This document shows positions 23,170 through 35,968 of a stretch of DNA of 64,000 nucleotides, piece after piece. Position 1 is the first letter of the stretch; every line of letters begins with the position of its first letter. The notes under the pieces are model-generated. The model had not been told where the DNA came from and made no database searches. It worked only from the letters and a program-made list of their open reading frames with translations. A program made the position numbers and the translations under genes. The DNA is from Atherix ibis (Eukaryota; Arthropoda; Insecta; Diptera; Athericidae): positions 36,062,811 to 36,126,810 of the forward strand of contig OY282605.1 in NCBI GenBank assembly GCA_958298945.1, written 5' to 3'.

Positions 23170-25165
23170 CAGATAACGTACTATTTATTTGTACTCAAAA
23201 GTATGTTCTTCTATAGAAGTCGGTTAAAATATTGTATTGTATATAATATAGAATTTAATTTAATTAATAATTTTCTTAACTATTATTGAATATGTTGTAT
23301 ATTTATTGAAATTATCGAAAATTCTTGGGAAAAAAAGAAAGGAAATTAATATTATTTCTTACACTAAAAATAAAACTTTACCCACTATGATGATCTATAG
23401 ACAAACGGTTTGCTTTGCTTTTGTTACAACATAAATCACGTTAAAAGCGACGGCATAATCTTAACATGAAAGTTCCGATTTTGTAAAATCGCACAAGTAC
23501 TATTAACGAAAAGCCTACTTCAGATTCAAGTACTACAACATCTAAGTGGTGTTATCATGCTGCCTCAAATGGGTTCAAGGCTTTAAGAAGCTTTATTTCC
23601 AGAAGCCTAATATCAAAAAGTATTAAACGATGACTGCCATGCTTCTATAATACATAATTCGATGTTTATTCATGGCGAGACTCCAACATTTAACTGCCAA
23701 CGGCATTGAAGCTTTAATTAAAATGGTTTGTACACTTAAGGATACTTCTATTCATTCCACTTTATCTGGGCATTTTACTCTTAAAATTTCATCCTCACTA
23801 TAGTTTCGAACATTGTTAGAAGCCTACAACTGAATGCCAAATACAGTCTAAAAATCAAATTGAAATAAAATTACCTACGAAATTAAGATAAAACACATTT
23901 GATAACAATTCTCTGCCTAATTAAATCCAATCTACTCTTATTAAATCGAAAGCAGACATTATTTCAATCAATAGAAAGGCAGCAATTAGCGATTTATTTT
24001 TTTTATTTTTAAAAGTGTTGCTTGAACAGAACACAAAACTTTATTAGTAAATTTTATAGCATTCAAATTAGAATCCACACAAATATTTATTATAAGTACT
24101 AGTAGTAATATACCTTTAATGATAATTATTACTCTTAAGTTTGTACAGTTTAGTCAATATAATTTTATACTCATTATAGTGTTTGCATAATACGTGTAGA
24201 CCCGAGTTCATCTTATACGAAATTTAAATGATTCAACAACAAAAAAAGTATTCAGTTAAGTTTATTTTAACGAATATTTGACAATTTTTCAATAAATTTT
24301 ATTTTCTATATATTTAAAAAAAAAAATTTCTGTTCTAAGTTTGTAAATTAGATACAAAATATTTAATCATTTGTTTGATTAAGTAATAGAAATTATCTAA
24401 AAAATATTTAATTTTTGCTACACTAACTATTACTCAACGTTAATTAAACTCCATAATTAAATACATTACAAAAACTCTATCAATTATACGAGTATATACG
24501 TAAATCAGAAACTATTCCAAGCCATCTCTCATTAATGGTGCTTGATAATTTTGCTTTTTGGGCAACAGTACAGATTTTCATGCGGCATTACTGAAATCTG
24601 ACACTTTGGCCAACACAACCAAACTTGTGTAAAGTGAAAATATGTCAAATCAGCTGTTGACATTTGATTAACTTTTATTTAGTTAAGCCCGAAGTGTAGA
24701 TTTCATTGAATAAAAGTTCATCAATTGGATGATTCACATTATTGACAATATATTAAATGCACATTAGTTAAGCTGTTAAAAATCGATACTAACGTAACGG
24801 GTAAATAGTTTATGTTTCAAGGCGAAATAACGTATTATTTGTTAAAAACATGACATACGTAAAAACACAAAAACAATAGGATGTGAGTAGTATTGTCTAG
24901 CTAGGTGAATTATTTACGCAGTTCGCATGATCTAATTTCCAAATAAATTCAAAGAGTTTCGAAATAAAAATAATGTATTTAATTCATAGTTAAATTCGCA
25001 ACATGTTTACATAAATAAATAAGGAAATCTTTTGTTATGACTCATGAAATTCAATATATCTGTTCCAATTATTGTTTGTATTGTATTGTTGGTTTTCTTT
25101 TTTCTTCTTTCTTTTCTTTTTGGGTTTAGTCATTAATGGCCGTAATGTTTTTGTTTTAGTTTTAG
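23170..25165. other. Als2 upstream region, no other gene seen
   Basis: AT-rich intergenic DNA leading to Als2. 25100-25140 is a strong pyrimidine tract (mostly T and C) followed by TTTAG, and ATG 25166 is itself directly preceded by TTTTAG. A spliced 5' UTR joining just upstream of the start codon is therefore possible. I cannot place the promoter. Confidence 0.4.
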
Positions 25166-28100
25166 ATGAAAATGCAACAATTCAGCCTCTACTATGGCGA
25201 TCGAAAGATTCATGTATCGACGATCCAAGAAAATATTGATTTTGCATTGAAGATTAGATCGTATGAGAATCAATTGTATCTGTTAAGTGGATGTCAACGA
25301 CTCTATCGAGGCTATTTGAATGCACAAACAGATAGTAGTACTTTGGAATTACATGTCATCAGATCTGAGGTGGTAGATATCGATATTTTTGATAAGACAC
25401 TGTACATTGTTGATAAGAGTGGACAAGTATATTATTGTGCAATCGCAAACCTAGTTGATACCAAAGATGATATATGGACAGAAATAGTTGTTGATGATGC
25501 AAAGACAAATTGCCCAGTTGCAATTGCAAAAATCAAAAACAACTCATTTGGGACGATATTTGTAACGACAGAGCAAGAGTTATACGGATCTGGAAATTAT
25601 GGCATACTTGATTCGAAGCAACCGAAAAAAATCGAATGTTTCAGTGGCTTAAAGATACTCGACATTGCTGGAGGAATTGATTTTTTTGTCGTGCTCACTT
25701 ATCGGGATGAACATGTGATATTTCAGGATGAGAATGATAACCTTAGCACCAGTTCATCTACAGATTCGAGAAGAGAGTGCTCATCTCGCACAGAGATCAC
25801 AGAGATATGCAATAATGGTAACGATGGCAAACTGCTCAAGCGAAATGAGACGACCGAATACAATTTAGTTGAAAATGATGAAAAAATTGAAAATGGTGTT
25901 GATTGTGATACGATTAGGAAAGAAAATGAATGGGCTAATGTCGATCTAAATTTTCGATACGACACCTCAAAAGGGGATAGTAGGCAAATCTTAAGACAGT
26001 TAATATCGTCGGGTAGTAATCTGATTCAGACAAATGTGTTTTCATTCGGACAACATAACAATGGCCAATTGGGTACTGGTGACCACATAAAACGGACTTC
26101 TTTGAATTTGGTTCTTAATCTAAATGGTATTGGTGTGTGTGCAGTCTCATGTGGTAAAGAACATTCCGCAGCTACGACTTTCGATGGACGTATTTTCCAA
26201 TGGGGTTCGAACTCACATAATCAAATCAGCAGCATTTCCGAAGTTTATAGTGTTAGCGCTCCTAAATCGCTAGCCAAGGATTCGAGTTGTCTGGAAGTTC
26301 AGTGTAGCCAAAATAGAACGGTCTTGCTAAACCGTTCGTTACAAATTACGGATATGTGCAAAAATAGCAGAAACTATGAATTTTTTACAACGGAAGCCAA
26401 AATGCAAAGTATAGCAAATATTAAATCGCGCCTCCCAACAGTCCTCGTTTCGGACAATTTTTTCCTTCAAAATCACAATACATTCCTTGTGCAATACGGA
26501 TTAATGCTCTCCACTTTTCAGCATAATGTACGCTCATACATAGACAGATTGAAGCACATCAAATTCATACGGAAAAATGTTGTTAAACGAATGAGTTTTT
26601 CAATTGAAATGGATTTACTCTGTCAGAGCTACATTGACCTGGTTAACATATTGGCAATTTGTCTCGAAACAACAAATCAATTTTACCGACAAGAAATTGA
26701 CTTTTATGGCCTAGAGTACGTTAAACATAGTTGTGAGATAAGCGATGTGTTTCGGGTTTATACGAAGCACTATTGCAACATTACTTCGACTAATTGTTGG
26801 GATGAAATTGCTAAAGTGTGTCACAATCTAAAATTCGAATTGCAATCGGAAACGGAGATTCAGAAAATATTCTTCGATCCCTTCAACTTTGTATTCAATA
26901 CAATTCGATTTCTGGAAGCGCTTATGAAAGAAGTGAGCGAATCGAAAGAGCTCGAAATAAAGCTGGGACAGTGGAAAAAACTAAGTGAATTCACGAATAC
27001 TGAATTTGCGCTCGGGAAAAAAACTCAACAGTTCTGGCAAAAGCACGAGAAGAATGCGATGCTATTGCGGCTACGACAAACTCATCGACGAGTAATTCTT
27101 CATTCAACAGAGAAACCATTAAAAATTGCAACGGGAGGCAAATTTACATCCAATTTATTCGTACTATTTTCCGACTATTTCGTTCAAGTTAATAGTTGTA
27201 TAATGACGCATCCACTGACCACGCTGTGGCTAAGGCCAGAAAATTTAAAGCTGCACATCTCAGTACCAGAACGAGAGTTCACTTTGATTGCTAAAGACGC
27301 AGATACGAAAACGGTTTGGTATGAGAGTTTGCGTGCTGCCATCAATAATGCTTTGGGATTTGATTTCGTTGATGAAATGCCGTCATTGCGTTGCGCCGTA
27401 TACAGATTCAGTGATAAGCATCCGAATTACGGAGGAGTGGTTTGCCATGGCAATTGGGATCAGAGTGTCATGCATGGCTTCTGCCATTTGGAATATCCAG
27501 ATGGCCGGACTTACTGTGGCGATCTATACTATGGAGAAATCAGTGGGCAAGGCCAATTGACCACACCGTCCGTCGGTATATACGAAGGTGCCTTTAGAAA
27601 AGGGAAATTCAACGGTTTCGGCGTCTATGAGATGGCAAACAATGTTATTTACGAAGGTTACTTCCGTGATGGTTTATTCCACGGTCATGGATCTCTGCAA
27701 ACCAAACAGTATACGTACATTGGGGAGTTCCGTTTCAATGTGAAGCATGGCTACGGTATTCTGGAGGATTTCTTTTCTGGTGAAAAGTACATGGGAATGT
27801 TCGAAAACGATAAAAGGAATGGACCTGCGCTCCTCATTCGTGGCAATAACGATTACTTCTTCGCAACCTATGTAAATGATGACATTCGTGGTGTAGGAAC
27901 TGCCGTTTTTCACAATGGCAAGTACTACGAAGGTGAGCTGACATTGAATGGACCAAACGGCAAGGGTACCTTTTACATTCCACTATCAGAAATTCTCTAT
28001 GTAAGTTTTTAATGATAAATTCAGTTGTTTTTTTTCATTCATTTTAGTTTTTTTTGTTAATTAGAAATATATTGTTGATGAGGAAGATACTGCTATGAAA

Positions 28101-30076
28101 GGAAACGTGTTAACTGGAATACTAGCCGGCACATGGGATGAAATCGCAATCAAGGATGGTTCGTTCGTATTTGACAAAGAATTCCCAAAACAGCCAACGT
28201 AAGTATGGTATTTAAAAATAAAAATCCGTAAACATTTAATCAATCAATTTTTGCTTTGCTTAACAAAATATTTCCAGAATTAAAGACAACTGCACTGTTA
28301 ATAATAACTTAAAATGGTGTTCACTATTCAAAGATTGGGAGCATGATGTTTTTGGTGATATCTCACTATCAGACACGGTGCTGGTACGAGAAAATATAAG
28401 CATAAATTATGCAAATGCAAAGAATAAACATAAATCGGATGAGAATAAATGGGCTAAATATTCGAATTTTTACATGAAGAATATTATGCTTGAGACTAAC
28501 AAATTCAGTGAAAGCTTTAAAAAATCATCCAGTAGTGGAAAAATAGCTACCCAATCAAGTTTAAATATAAAGATGAGCTCGTTATCATTGAATGCATACA
28601 GTAATGGTAGCCTTTTAGATGGAGATGGCTCTACAAGTGCGAATAAAATTCTTCTTCCAAAGGAAACTCCAATTTTTAGTTCATTTCTTAGTTTGAAGAT
28701 ACCAAAAGCAAATAGTGTACAATTTGAACCTCAATCATCATCGTCGTCTTTAAATAAAGATATTAATACTAATGAATCGAATTTGAGCAGTGGTCAGCGT
28801 TCACCATCGAACCTGAGTAGCGGAAGTGATGACATACAAAGGAAAATTTCAAAGTTCCCATTTTCAAGCAGTTTTGGTGTGAATTCGTTAACTGAAGATG
28901 ATCTTTGTGAAATTAAAGACTATTTATTGCAGGTAACATTCAAATCGTAGAAAATTTTTCTAGTTTTGTATATTTTTTATTAACTTTAAGTTAATTTTTT
29001 CCTATTCGTAGGCATTCAGAGATGCTGATCATCCTCTAGGCTTATTAGTTCATAAATTATCGAAATGTTTTCATACATCGTACGGCTGTTGGAAATCGAA
29101 ACCAAATGCAAATATATGTCGATTAGCAATTGATGAATTTCGTTCATTATCCGAACGCATCTATTCCTATGTGCAGAAGATTTTTCCCGCTCTTTCGAAA
29201 ACTGACTCCGAAGAGGCGGGCGGGTAAATAATGAAAAATCGCAACAACAAAAAAAAAGACTTACCGAAATAATAATCTATTATTTTCTTATATCTACTCA
29301 AGTAGACAATTCGTCTCGCATATAAATCTTCTATATCCGATGATATTAAATGAAGAAATTTATTCAATTCTGTTGGTATTATATGCGAATAAATTTAGCA
29401 AAACAAATGAACGTTACCAAAAACGAATAACTCAATGTAGGCAAATTTCCGATGAAGATTTAGCAGCGAAATTGCTTGATAGAAAATGGTAAGCGATAAA
29501 ATAGAGCTTGTTACAAAAAAAAACAAAAAACAACAAAGGCATTTTTTTTATTAATGACATTTTTAGTATTATAAGATAATTTTCTTTAGTGGCATTTTTA
29601 GTATTCTTAGTATGAAACAATTACAACCAGTGATTAATAGTTTTAAGCAAATTAGCGAAAAGTATTCACCACAAGACATGATAGACAATATGGTCTTAAC
29701 GATACAATTATTAGTCAATTGTGGACAAAATCAAGGTAAAATAATCGATTTAAAATCTTATTTTTTATTTTTTTTTTACTACTACAATATTATTTATAGA
29801 ACCGGCCATAAAATTTGAAACTGATGATTTGTTACCATTAATAATTTTCACCATTCTTCGTGCGGATGTACCACATTTAGGCGCTGAGCTAGCACTTATC
29901 GAAGATCTCCAAGATGAAAACGATGACAAATGTAGATCCGATCAAAGAGCATTCTGTTACATTAACATAAAGGTTGGAAGGGGTTTTTTTTTATTAGAAT
30001 TTGAAATATTTTCAATTTTTTCTGCCCTTTTTTTTAGGCCGCCTATCAATATATTATTGGTGATAATTTTCTATAG
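25166..30076 (+). CDS. Als2: Alsin (Als2), guanine nucleotide exchange factor for Rab5-type GTPases
   Basis: Eight exons join into 1458 codons: 25166-28000, 28065-28198, 28278-28932, 29012-29223, 29306-29488, 29590-29735, 29800-29972 and 30038-30076. All introns are GT-AG and short (64-101 bp); total length divides by three. Residues about 127-350 hold RCC1-like repeats (FGQHNNGQLGTGD, FQWGSNSHNQ). About 400-625 is helical and sits where alsin has its DH domain. About 641-726 is PH-like. About 755-938 contains at least seven MORN repeats (GVYEMANNVIYEGYF and similar). A Ser-rich linker fills exon 3. Exons 4-8 form the VPS9 domain (YPMILNEEIYSILL, DDLLPLIIFTILR, LIEDLQDE), ending AAYQYIIGDNFL. 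In known alsins VPS9 activates Rab5 on endosomes. In-frame TAG codons just before ATG 25166 support this start unless a 5' exon is spliced on. The exon 6 acceptor is ambiguous (29590, 29602 or 29611, all in frame). Confidence 0.93.
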
Positions 30077-30559
30077 TTGAATTATGGATTAATTTTATTT
30101 TAATTGAAAAGAAAAAAATGGTAAAAATAAATTAAGAGTAGAGCAATTATATGAAATATTAGAAATATTTCTATGTACTAACCTGATATGTAACTGTTGA
30201 TATTGTTAATATATTCGTTTTGATTTTATTGCATTTATTTTTAAACAAAATTTACTTTTACAAATTTATATATATATATATATATATTTATATGTATATA
30301 TATATATACAATCAGAATAAAATATAAAAAAAATAACAAAATTTGTTTGTTTTTTATTGCTGAGAACACTTATTTTTTTCAATTTCACACAATTTCCAAA
30401 TTTAAACAATACTTATTTTAGGTAATAATATTTTATTATATTATTACTTAATGTGGTTAGTAAATCTCTTTAAACTATTATTAATAATATAATTCGCTCA
30501 AACCCGTGGATGCAGATGGGACCCTTAAACTAAAAATATTGTTTATAAAGTTCTATTAA
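30077..30559 (+). other. Als2 3' UTR and downstream spacer
   Basis: AT-rich sequence after the Als2 stop. It holds two AATAAA signals (30126-30131 and 30316-30321) and a TA dinucleotide run at about 30264-30310. The transcript end cannot be fixed from sequence alone. Confidence 0.5.
30316..30321 (+). terminator. Candidate Als2 polyadenylation signal AATAAA
   Basis: A canonical AATAAA about 240 bp after the Als2 stop. An earlier AATAAA at 30126-30131 is an alternative. In DNA this AT-rich either could be fortuitous. Confidence 0.45.
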
Positions 30560-31234
30560 TTCACCGGTTGGTTAGGATTATTGTCGGGTGGAACATAAGG
30601 TCAGACAGGATGAAGCAATACGAGTGACTAACGCTCTTCTCGGCGGCAGTAGCTTGTTCTATTGCCTCACCCTGTGTGCCAAGATGTCCAAGGTATGTCT
30701 CCACAAAATTGAGGCAACGGTCAAACGCTGCATATGTATAAGATTAGCCAGTGAAGCTTCTCTGCAAGTTGAAACTGGCCGAACTCCTTTATTACACCTT
30801 CTCCTCAAAGTCGGGTACCGATTCATCTATAAAAACCTCTGCTACTCTGAATATTCATTACTGTCCTTGATTAAAAACATATTGAAAACTCCCATTCGAA
30901 AAAGAGGCTCTTCTTTTTAATCCTGACCAAAATGGGGAGGAATTCCCAATTGAAAAAGAAGCCAACCAACTCAATATGCTTCCGTACATTGTTTAAGCAC
31001 GAGCTGAGTTGATTAGGTAATGCCGCAATTTATTATACTGATGCAGCAACTAATGACCATTTAATATCTTTTGCGGTTATTCAACAAGCGAGCAGTTGCA
31101 TACAAGGTAGTAGCTTATTTTTGCATTACTCTGGGCAGTGAGTAGACCATGCTGTAAAAAATAAACATGAAAATGGCCACGAAGCGATAGCCTCGCTGCT
31201 TTAAACGCTATTCGTGGCTCCAGGACTAAATATA
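30560..31234 (+). pseudogene. I-like LINE ORF2 remnant, 5' part (RT tail and RNase H start)
   Basis: Open frame 30588-30920 contains HKIEATVKRCICIRLASEAS and LQVETGRTPLLHLLL, resembling the post-RT tail of I-clade ORF2. A second frame gives YTDAATNDHLISFAVIQQAS, the first RNase H block (normally YTDGS). A third gives ALNAIRGSRT-like sequence up to the mariner inserted at 31235. Frame changes and stops show decay. The element resumes at about 32470. Confidence 0.65.
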
Positions 31235-32454
31235 AGTTGTAGTAAAAAGAAATCCATTATTTTTGCATTAAATTGAAGGTTTTATTTAGCATAGATAGAA
31301 TGATACGATTTAGGTCAAATATGCACAGTTTTGTTAGATAACTTGTTGCCATTTTGAAGGTAATTTCATAATGCCTCTCACATAGAAACCCTCGTCCCTA
31401 TTGGCAAAAAACTGGGACAGTCGATTTTCACAATCTTCTCTTGAGGCGAATTTTTCACCTGCAAAATCATTCGGCATAGACAGGAAGAGGTGGTAATCAC
31501 TTGGTGGCAGGTCCGGACTATAAGGTGGATGCATAAGAACATTCCAACCAAGGTTCCGAAACTTCTGGCTAGTCACTATCGATGTATGCGGCCTGGCGTT
31601 GTCCTGATGGAACACAATTCCTCTCCTATTGGCCAAAGCTGGCCGCTTCTGGGCGATTGCTTCTTTCAGTCGGTCCAATTGTATAGTTCCGAATTAAGAG
31701 TTCGGCCGTAGGGGAGCAGCTCATAGTAGATGATTCCCTGCCAGTCCCACCAAACACACAGCAAAACCTTCCTGACTGTCAATCCTGGCTTGACCACCGT
31801 TTGCGCTGGGTGACCGCGATTTGACCACGACCGTTGTAGTAAGTGACCCATTTTTCATCACCAGTAACCATCCGCTTCAGAAATGGATCGATATTGTTGC
31901 GATTCAGCAGCGATTCGCAGATGGAAATTCGGTCCATAAGATTTTTTTGCGATAACTCGTGTGGCACCCATACATCGAGCTTCTTTTTGTATCCAGCCTT
32001 ATTTAAGTGGTTCCAAACGGTTTTTTGTGCAATGTTTAACTTCTGGGCAATCGAAACAGTGCTTACGTGACGGTCGGATTCGACGATTTCCATTATTTTA
32101 TCAACATTTTCGACAATTGGCCTTCCAGAGCGTGGTGCATCTTTGACAGCAAAATTACCGGAACGGAATCGACGAAAACAAAATTGCGCGTGATTGACTG
32201 TGACAGTATCAGGACCATAAACACTATTCACATTTTCAGCTGCCTGGCTTGCGTTTTCGCCTTTATCGAAGAAAAACTATAAAATATGGCGTATTTTCTC
32301 TTTCTTGGTGTCCATCTTTGACGCGTGCTAAAAAAATACTGAGTCAAGTTATCACAAAACTGTATGAGAAGATTTTTTAGTACGAAATCTTTCTAACGCC
32401 ATCTAGTGCAACCCAATCGCACTTTTAAAACGGGAGATACAGACTCCTAAAGCC
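31235..32454 (-). mobile_element. Mariner family B, copy 2, inserted in a LINE
   Basis: The 3' inverted repeat (window left) reads AGTTGTAGTAAAAAG after a TA. The other end is lost: the match to copy 1 stops after AAAGCC, and a fold-back of 14-bp arms (32436-32468) takes its place. The transposase runs from ATG 32315 to about 31311 on the minus strand. It contains the same TAG stop as copy 1 in the codon after HIL, a 13-nt deletion after VTGDEKWVTYYN, and a 7-nt deletion in the LNSELY region that is also present in copy 3. Catalytic blocks TGDEKW, HQDNARPHT and SPDLPPSDYHLF survive in separate frames. Confidence 0.88.
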
Positions 32455-32468
32455 TAGGAGTCTGTATC
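32436..32468. repeat. Fold-back at the broken end of mariner B copy 2
   Basis: GATACAGACTCCTA (32436-32449) is followed after 5 bases by its exact reverse complement (32455-32468). The left arm is normal mariner sequence; the right arm is an inverted copy of it in place of the expected terminal repeat. Confidence 0.9.
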
Positions 32469-32469
32469 A

Positions 32470-33172
32470 ATAATGGATTATAAGACATCGCTTTAATCAG
32501 TTGTGGTGAGTGCCGGGGCGTTCCTGGCAACGAATATACTGATCGGCTTGCAAAAGAGGCTCTCCTCCGCTCAGTTAACACAGTATTCGCGGAATTCATT
32601 AATCTAGTCATCTCGCGGCAACTAACAGCATCAACGTCCACCAGATGCACAAAATCTGTGAAACTTTCCTCACTGGCAGACCATCCATCCCCAAATCGAT
32701 TTACTAGTCAACCAATCCGAAATTCTGGGCAATAAACTTGCTCAGAATTCGAATTGGTCATACCGCCATCATCCACGACTTCCTACTCGGCAATCGTGAA
32801 CATCCTATGTGCTAATTCTGTGGCGTCTAACCATACCACACATACTGGCGGATTGTCATACAACAAGGAGCTTCTTTTCGAGTAGGATACCCTCAATAAC
32901 TAAACTACTAGATCCAGCTATACCCTTCCCCCCTAGTCGTCTCTTCAACCACATTACACATACTAACCTACTCCATAAAATATAATTATTACTTTTCCCC
33001 TATCCAAATTAAAAGAAATAGAAATACTTTCTTTAACTTCGTCTATTTGAATACTTAAACCGTTATACCTGATATGCCACCAATGGGCCCTACCGTCGTG
33101 GCGCTTAAATATAGCCCCTTACCCTGGAACATGTCTTTGGAACGTTGTTAACAAACAAACAAACAATATTAA
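32470..33172 (+). pseudogene. I-like LINE remnant, 3' part (RNase H end and tail)
   Basis: After the mariner the LINE resumes with MDYKTSL (normally SDSxTSLxS), then GVPGNEYTDRLAKEALL (RNase H WVPGHxGIxGNExADxLA block), then IRIGHTAIIHDFLLGN and a C-x2-C-like FCGV segment, typical of I/jockey-type ORF2 tails. The 3' end at about 33155-33172 is an AACA-type short tandem repeat (AACAAACAAACAAACA), a usual LINE tail. Stops and frameshifts are present. Confidence 0.7.
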
Positions 33173-33826
33173 TTATTCGCGACTATTAGCACATTTGTAA
33201 GGTTTTACACGAATTACCTTAATATAAGAAACTGTTATATTAGTAGAACAATTTGTTTGGGTTGCGTCTTTGATTCAGCTTTCATTAATTTACGGCTTTG
33301 ATAAATTCTCATAAATTTCGAAAATACATACGTAAATGTGTGCGTGCGAAACTGTTATAAATATTTCACCGTAGATCATTTGCCCTTTTCCAGATGCCAT
33401 TTTGTAGCGCCGTGAACTAAGATTTTAGAATCCCTGAATAGGCCTCTACACAAAAATTCTGTCCAAATTTATTCGAGAATACATTCGTAAGAACGCACAC
33501 ATTTACAAAATATAACCGTTCACAAAACATTTCGTATTCTGAAATAAAAACTTTCTATTTACTGTCATGACGAATAAAACTATTTATGCAAATGTATTAA
33601 TTTATACTTGTTCGTCAACTATTTAAAATTTAATAAAACCGCACTTAAACTTTCACTTCGCGATTAGTATTTTCATGTCAACATTAAGTGTATTCAAGCA
33701 TTTCGGTATGCTACGACTTCTTGGAGAATGGCGTATTTTAAAACTCACCGAAAGTTTACAAAACTGAGGTACTTGTTATTTGACTGATATTTACAAAAGA
33801 TTGGAAAAAATATAAATGTTACTTTA
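33173..33826. other. Spacer with a distant inverted repeat
   Basis: GTAAATGTGTGCGT (33332-33345) is repeated exactly inverted at 33493-33506, about 147 bases away, with weaker similarity around it. This may be a small decayed MITE. Otherwise AT-rich and non-coding. Confidence 0.4.
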
Positions 33827-35595
33827 CGAGCCCTTGCCCATTGAAGTTGGCTCACCCTCAATATTTTTTCATGTACTAAGTTGGTGGCCAGAAAACAAAT
33901 CGTTCCTATGAAATGATCATGATAAACTTAAGTTTTTCTGAAAATTGTATTCTCATAGATTATTTTGCTGAAAATTTTCTGCGAATTAGTAAAATTAGTA
34001 AAATGTCGTGACGCATTTAAAAATAAAACAACTGTTCATATAAGTTGGCTCAGCCGGAATTATGATTTTTATTGGATAATTAAATATGTTTTACCACTGC
34101 GTTAACCCTCCCTTTGCTTTCAAAACTGCATCTATGCGCCGTGGCATAGTATTTACTAAGTCCTCGCACTCGGTTTTTGTGAATTTGTCCCATATTTCCT
34201 GCAAGCGGGCTTTCAATTGGTCTTTTAACCTGGCAGGATTTATTCTGAGGTTCTTTTTCATTTTATGCCACAAAGTTTCGATGGGTGACAGATCGGGACT
34301 GTTGGCAGGCCATTCCAATAGTGGTTTATTATTATTTTTTATCCATGCCATTGATTTTTTCGACGTATGGCAAGCGGCACCATCTTGTTGGAAAATAAAT
34401 TCTCCAGTCCTATCCGATATCAATGAAATTGAAGGCAGTAGATTATCGTTTAATATGTTTAAATATTTATCAGTGTTAACTATGCCTTCCACAAAATGAA
34501 GCCTGCCAACACCTTGAGCTGACATGCAACCCCATACCATCACTGACGCTGGAAATTTAACTTGTTTCCGTATGCAAGCCTCATTGAATGCTTCATTTTT
34601 TTTGACGTATAACACGTCCACGGGTGTCACCAACACTAACCTCGAAACGGGATTCATCACTCCAAATAATTGATTTCCACTGACGCGGAGTCCAATTTTT
34701 CCGTGATTTAACCCAATTTAACCTTTTTTTTTTTTGCATGGGTGTGATGAGTGGTTTATCTTTAGCCTAAAAAATTGTCTACATAAATAAAGAGAAGTAT
34801 GCAGATGCCTCTGTATTTTAGTTTATAATAACCGTATCCTAATTTTTGCATTTGCCTTGTGCAAGAAGTCCTGGATACAGTTTTTTGTATCGCCTCACTC
34901 CATTTATCAGCAATTTGAAAACTGGTATCCCGTCTGTTATTTTTCAGAATTTTTTGAAGAATTCGTCTATCAGCATCAGTAATTAGTGAAATACGTCCAA
35001 TACGTTTTTTTGGATTAATTTCACCTGTATTTTGAATATTTTTATTATTAACCATCTACATTACGTAAACAAAAGCTTACCCGTTTCCTTGTTTAATTTT
35101 ATAATATTTCTAACTGTTGTCCATGGAATTTTAAGATCCAAACCAATTTTTCTCATTGATTTACCATCGTTATTTAAACTAATAATTACTTTACGTAAAT
35201 CTTCCGATAAACACTTACCTCGAGGCATGATGAATTCAAAATGATACAAAAACTCACTTATGACAATAATAATTTCTAAATGCACCGTTAATTTAATACA
35301 GAACTCAAATTTACCGTTTAAATATTCGCTTAACTGCAGCGCTCGAAAGGAAACAATCATAATTCCGGCTGAGCCAACTTATATGAACAGTTGTTTTATT
35401 TTTAAATGCGTCACGACATTTTACTAATTTTACTAATTCGCAGAAAATTTTCAGCAAAATAATATATGAGAATACAATTTTCAGAAAAACTTAAGTTTAT
35501 CATGATCATTTCATAGGAACGATTTGTTTTTGGGCCACCAACTTAGTACATGAAAAAATATTGAGGGTGAGCCAACTTCAATGGGCAAGGGCTCG
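33827..35595 (-). mobile_element. Tc1-like transposon with about 239-bp terminal inverted repeats
   Basis: Near-identical inverted repeats lie at 33827-34065 and 35358-35595, flanked by TA on both sides (33825-33826 and 35596-35597). Each repeat carries a short direct repeat, AAGTTGGCTCA, near its outer and inner ends, the IR/DR arrangement known from S, Minos, Paris and Sleeping Beauty-type elements. The element is 1769 bp. The high similarity of the two arms suggests a fairly recent insertion, although the transposase gene is broken. Confidence 0.93.
34091..35228 (-). pseudogene. Tc1-like (DD34E) transposase, almost intact, with a small intron
   Basis: The reading starts MPRGKCLSEDLRKVIISL at 35228. 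A GGGTAAGC donor at 35080 and a CAG acceptor ending at 35025 bound a 56-bp intron whose removal joins KETG to EINPKKRIGR in frame. The DNA-binding region follows (RRILQKILKNNRR, LGYGYYK). Next is a 55-nt block without a GT donor that ends TTTTTTAG; dropping it restores AKDKPLITPM. WSDESRFE carries the first Asp. A one-base frameshift at an A-run near 34600 follows. Then VMVWGCMSAQGVGRL, QQDGAACHTSKK (second Asp) and NSPDLSPIETLWH (Glu) complete DD34E. Minos likewise has a small intron. Confidence 0.85.
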
Positions 35596-35597
35596 TA

Positions 35598-35968
35598 TGT
35601 CGTGTTTAAATTATAATTTTATTCGGAATAAGAGAGTTAAAATGGATATTACCTATGCTTTTGCAATTCAGAACATTTATATTTTCGAAAAACAACTGTA
35701 TGCAACTAGTACGATTTCTCACCGCTTTTGCAATAATTCGGACAGCAAATTGCGTATACATAAACGAAAATTTAACGTACGGGTCTATTCATATATTCTT
35801 TAATATAAGCCCAGGACCATGAAGGTATTTGGCGAAATTTCTAAAAAGTTGTTTTGTTGTTCGTTATCATTTGAAGTAATATTAGTACTGAAACTTAGCG
35901 CCACGACAAAGGCTATTTGGCGACAAATAATATCGGGATAAGGAAATTAAAGTGGAAATGGAAAGGAA
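35598..35968. other. Spacer, nothing recognised
   Basis: AT-rich DNA with an 80-codon open frame lacking motifs. No gene assigned. Confidence 0.35.

Noticed and set aside
27288..27560. Second + frame inside Als2
   Set aside because: Out-of-frame shadow of the PH-MORN coding region.
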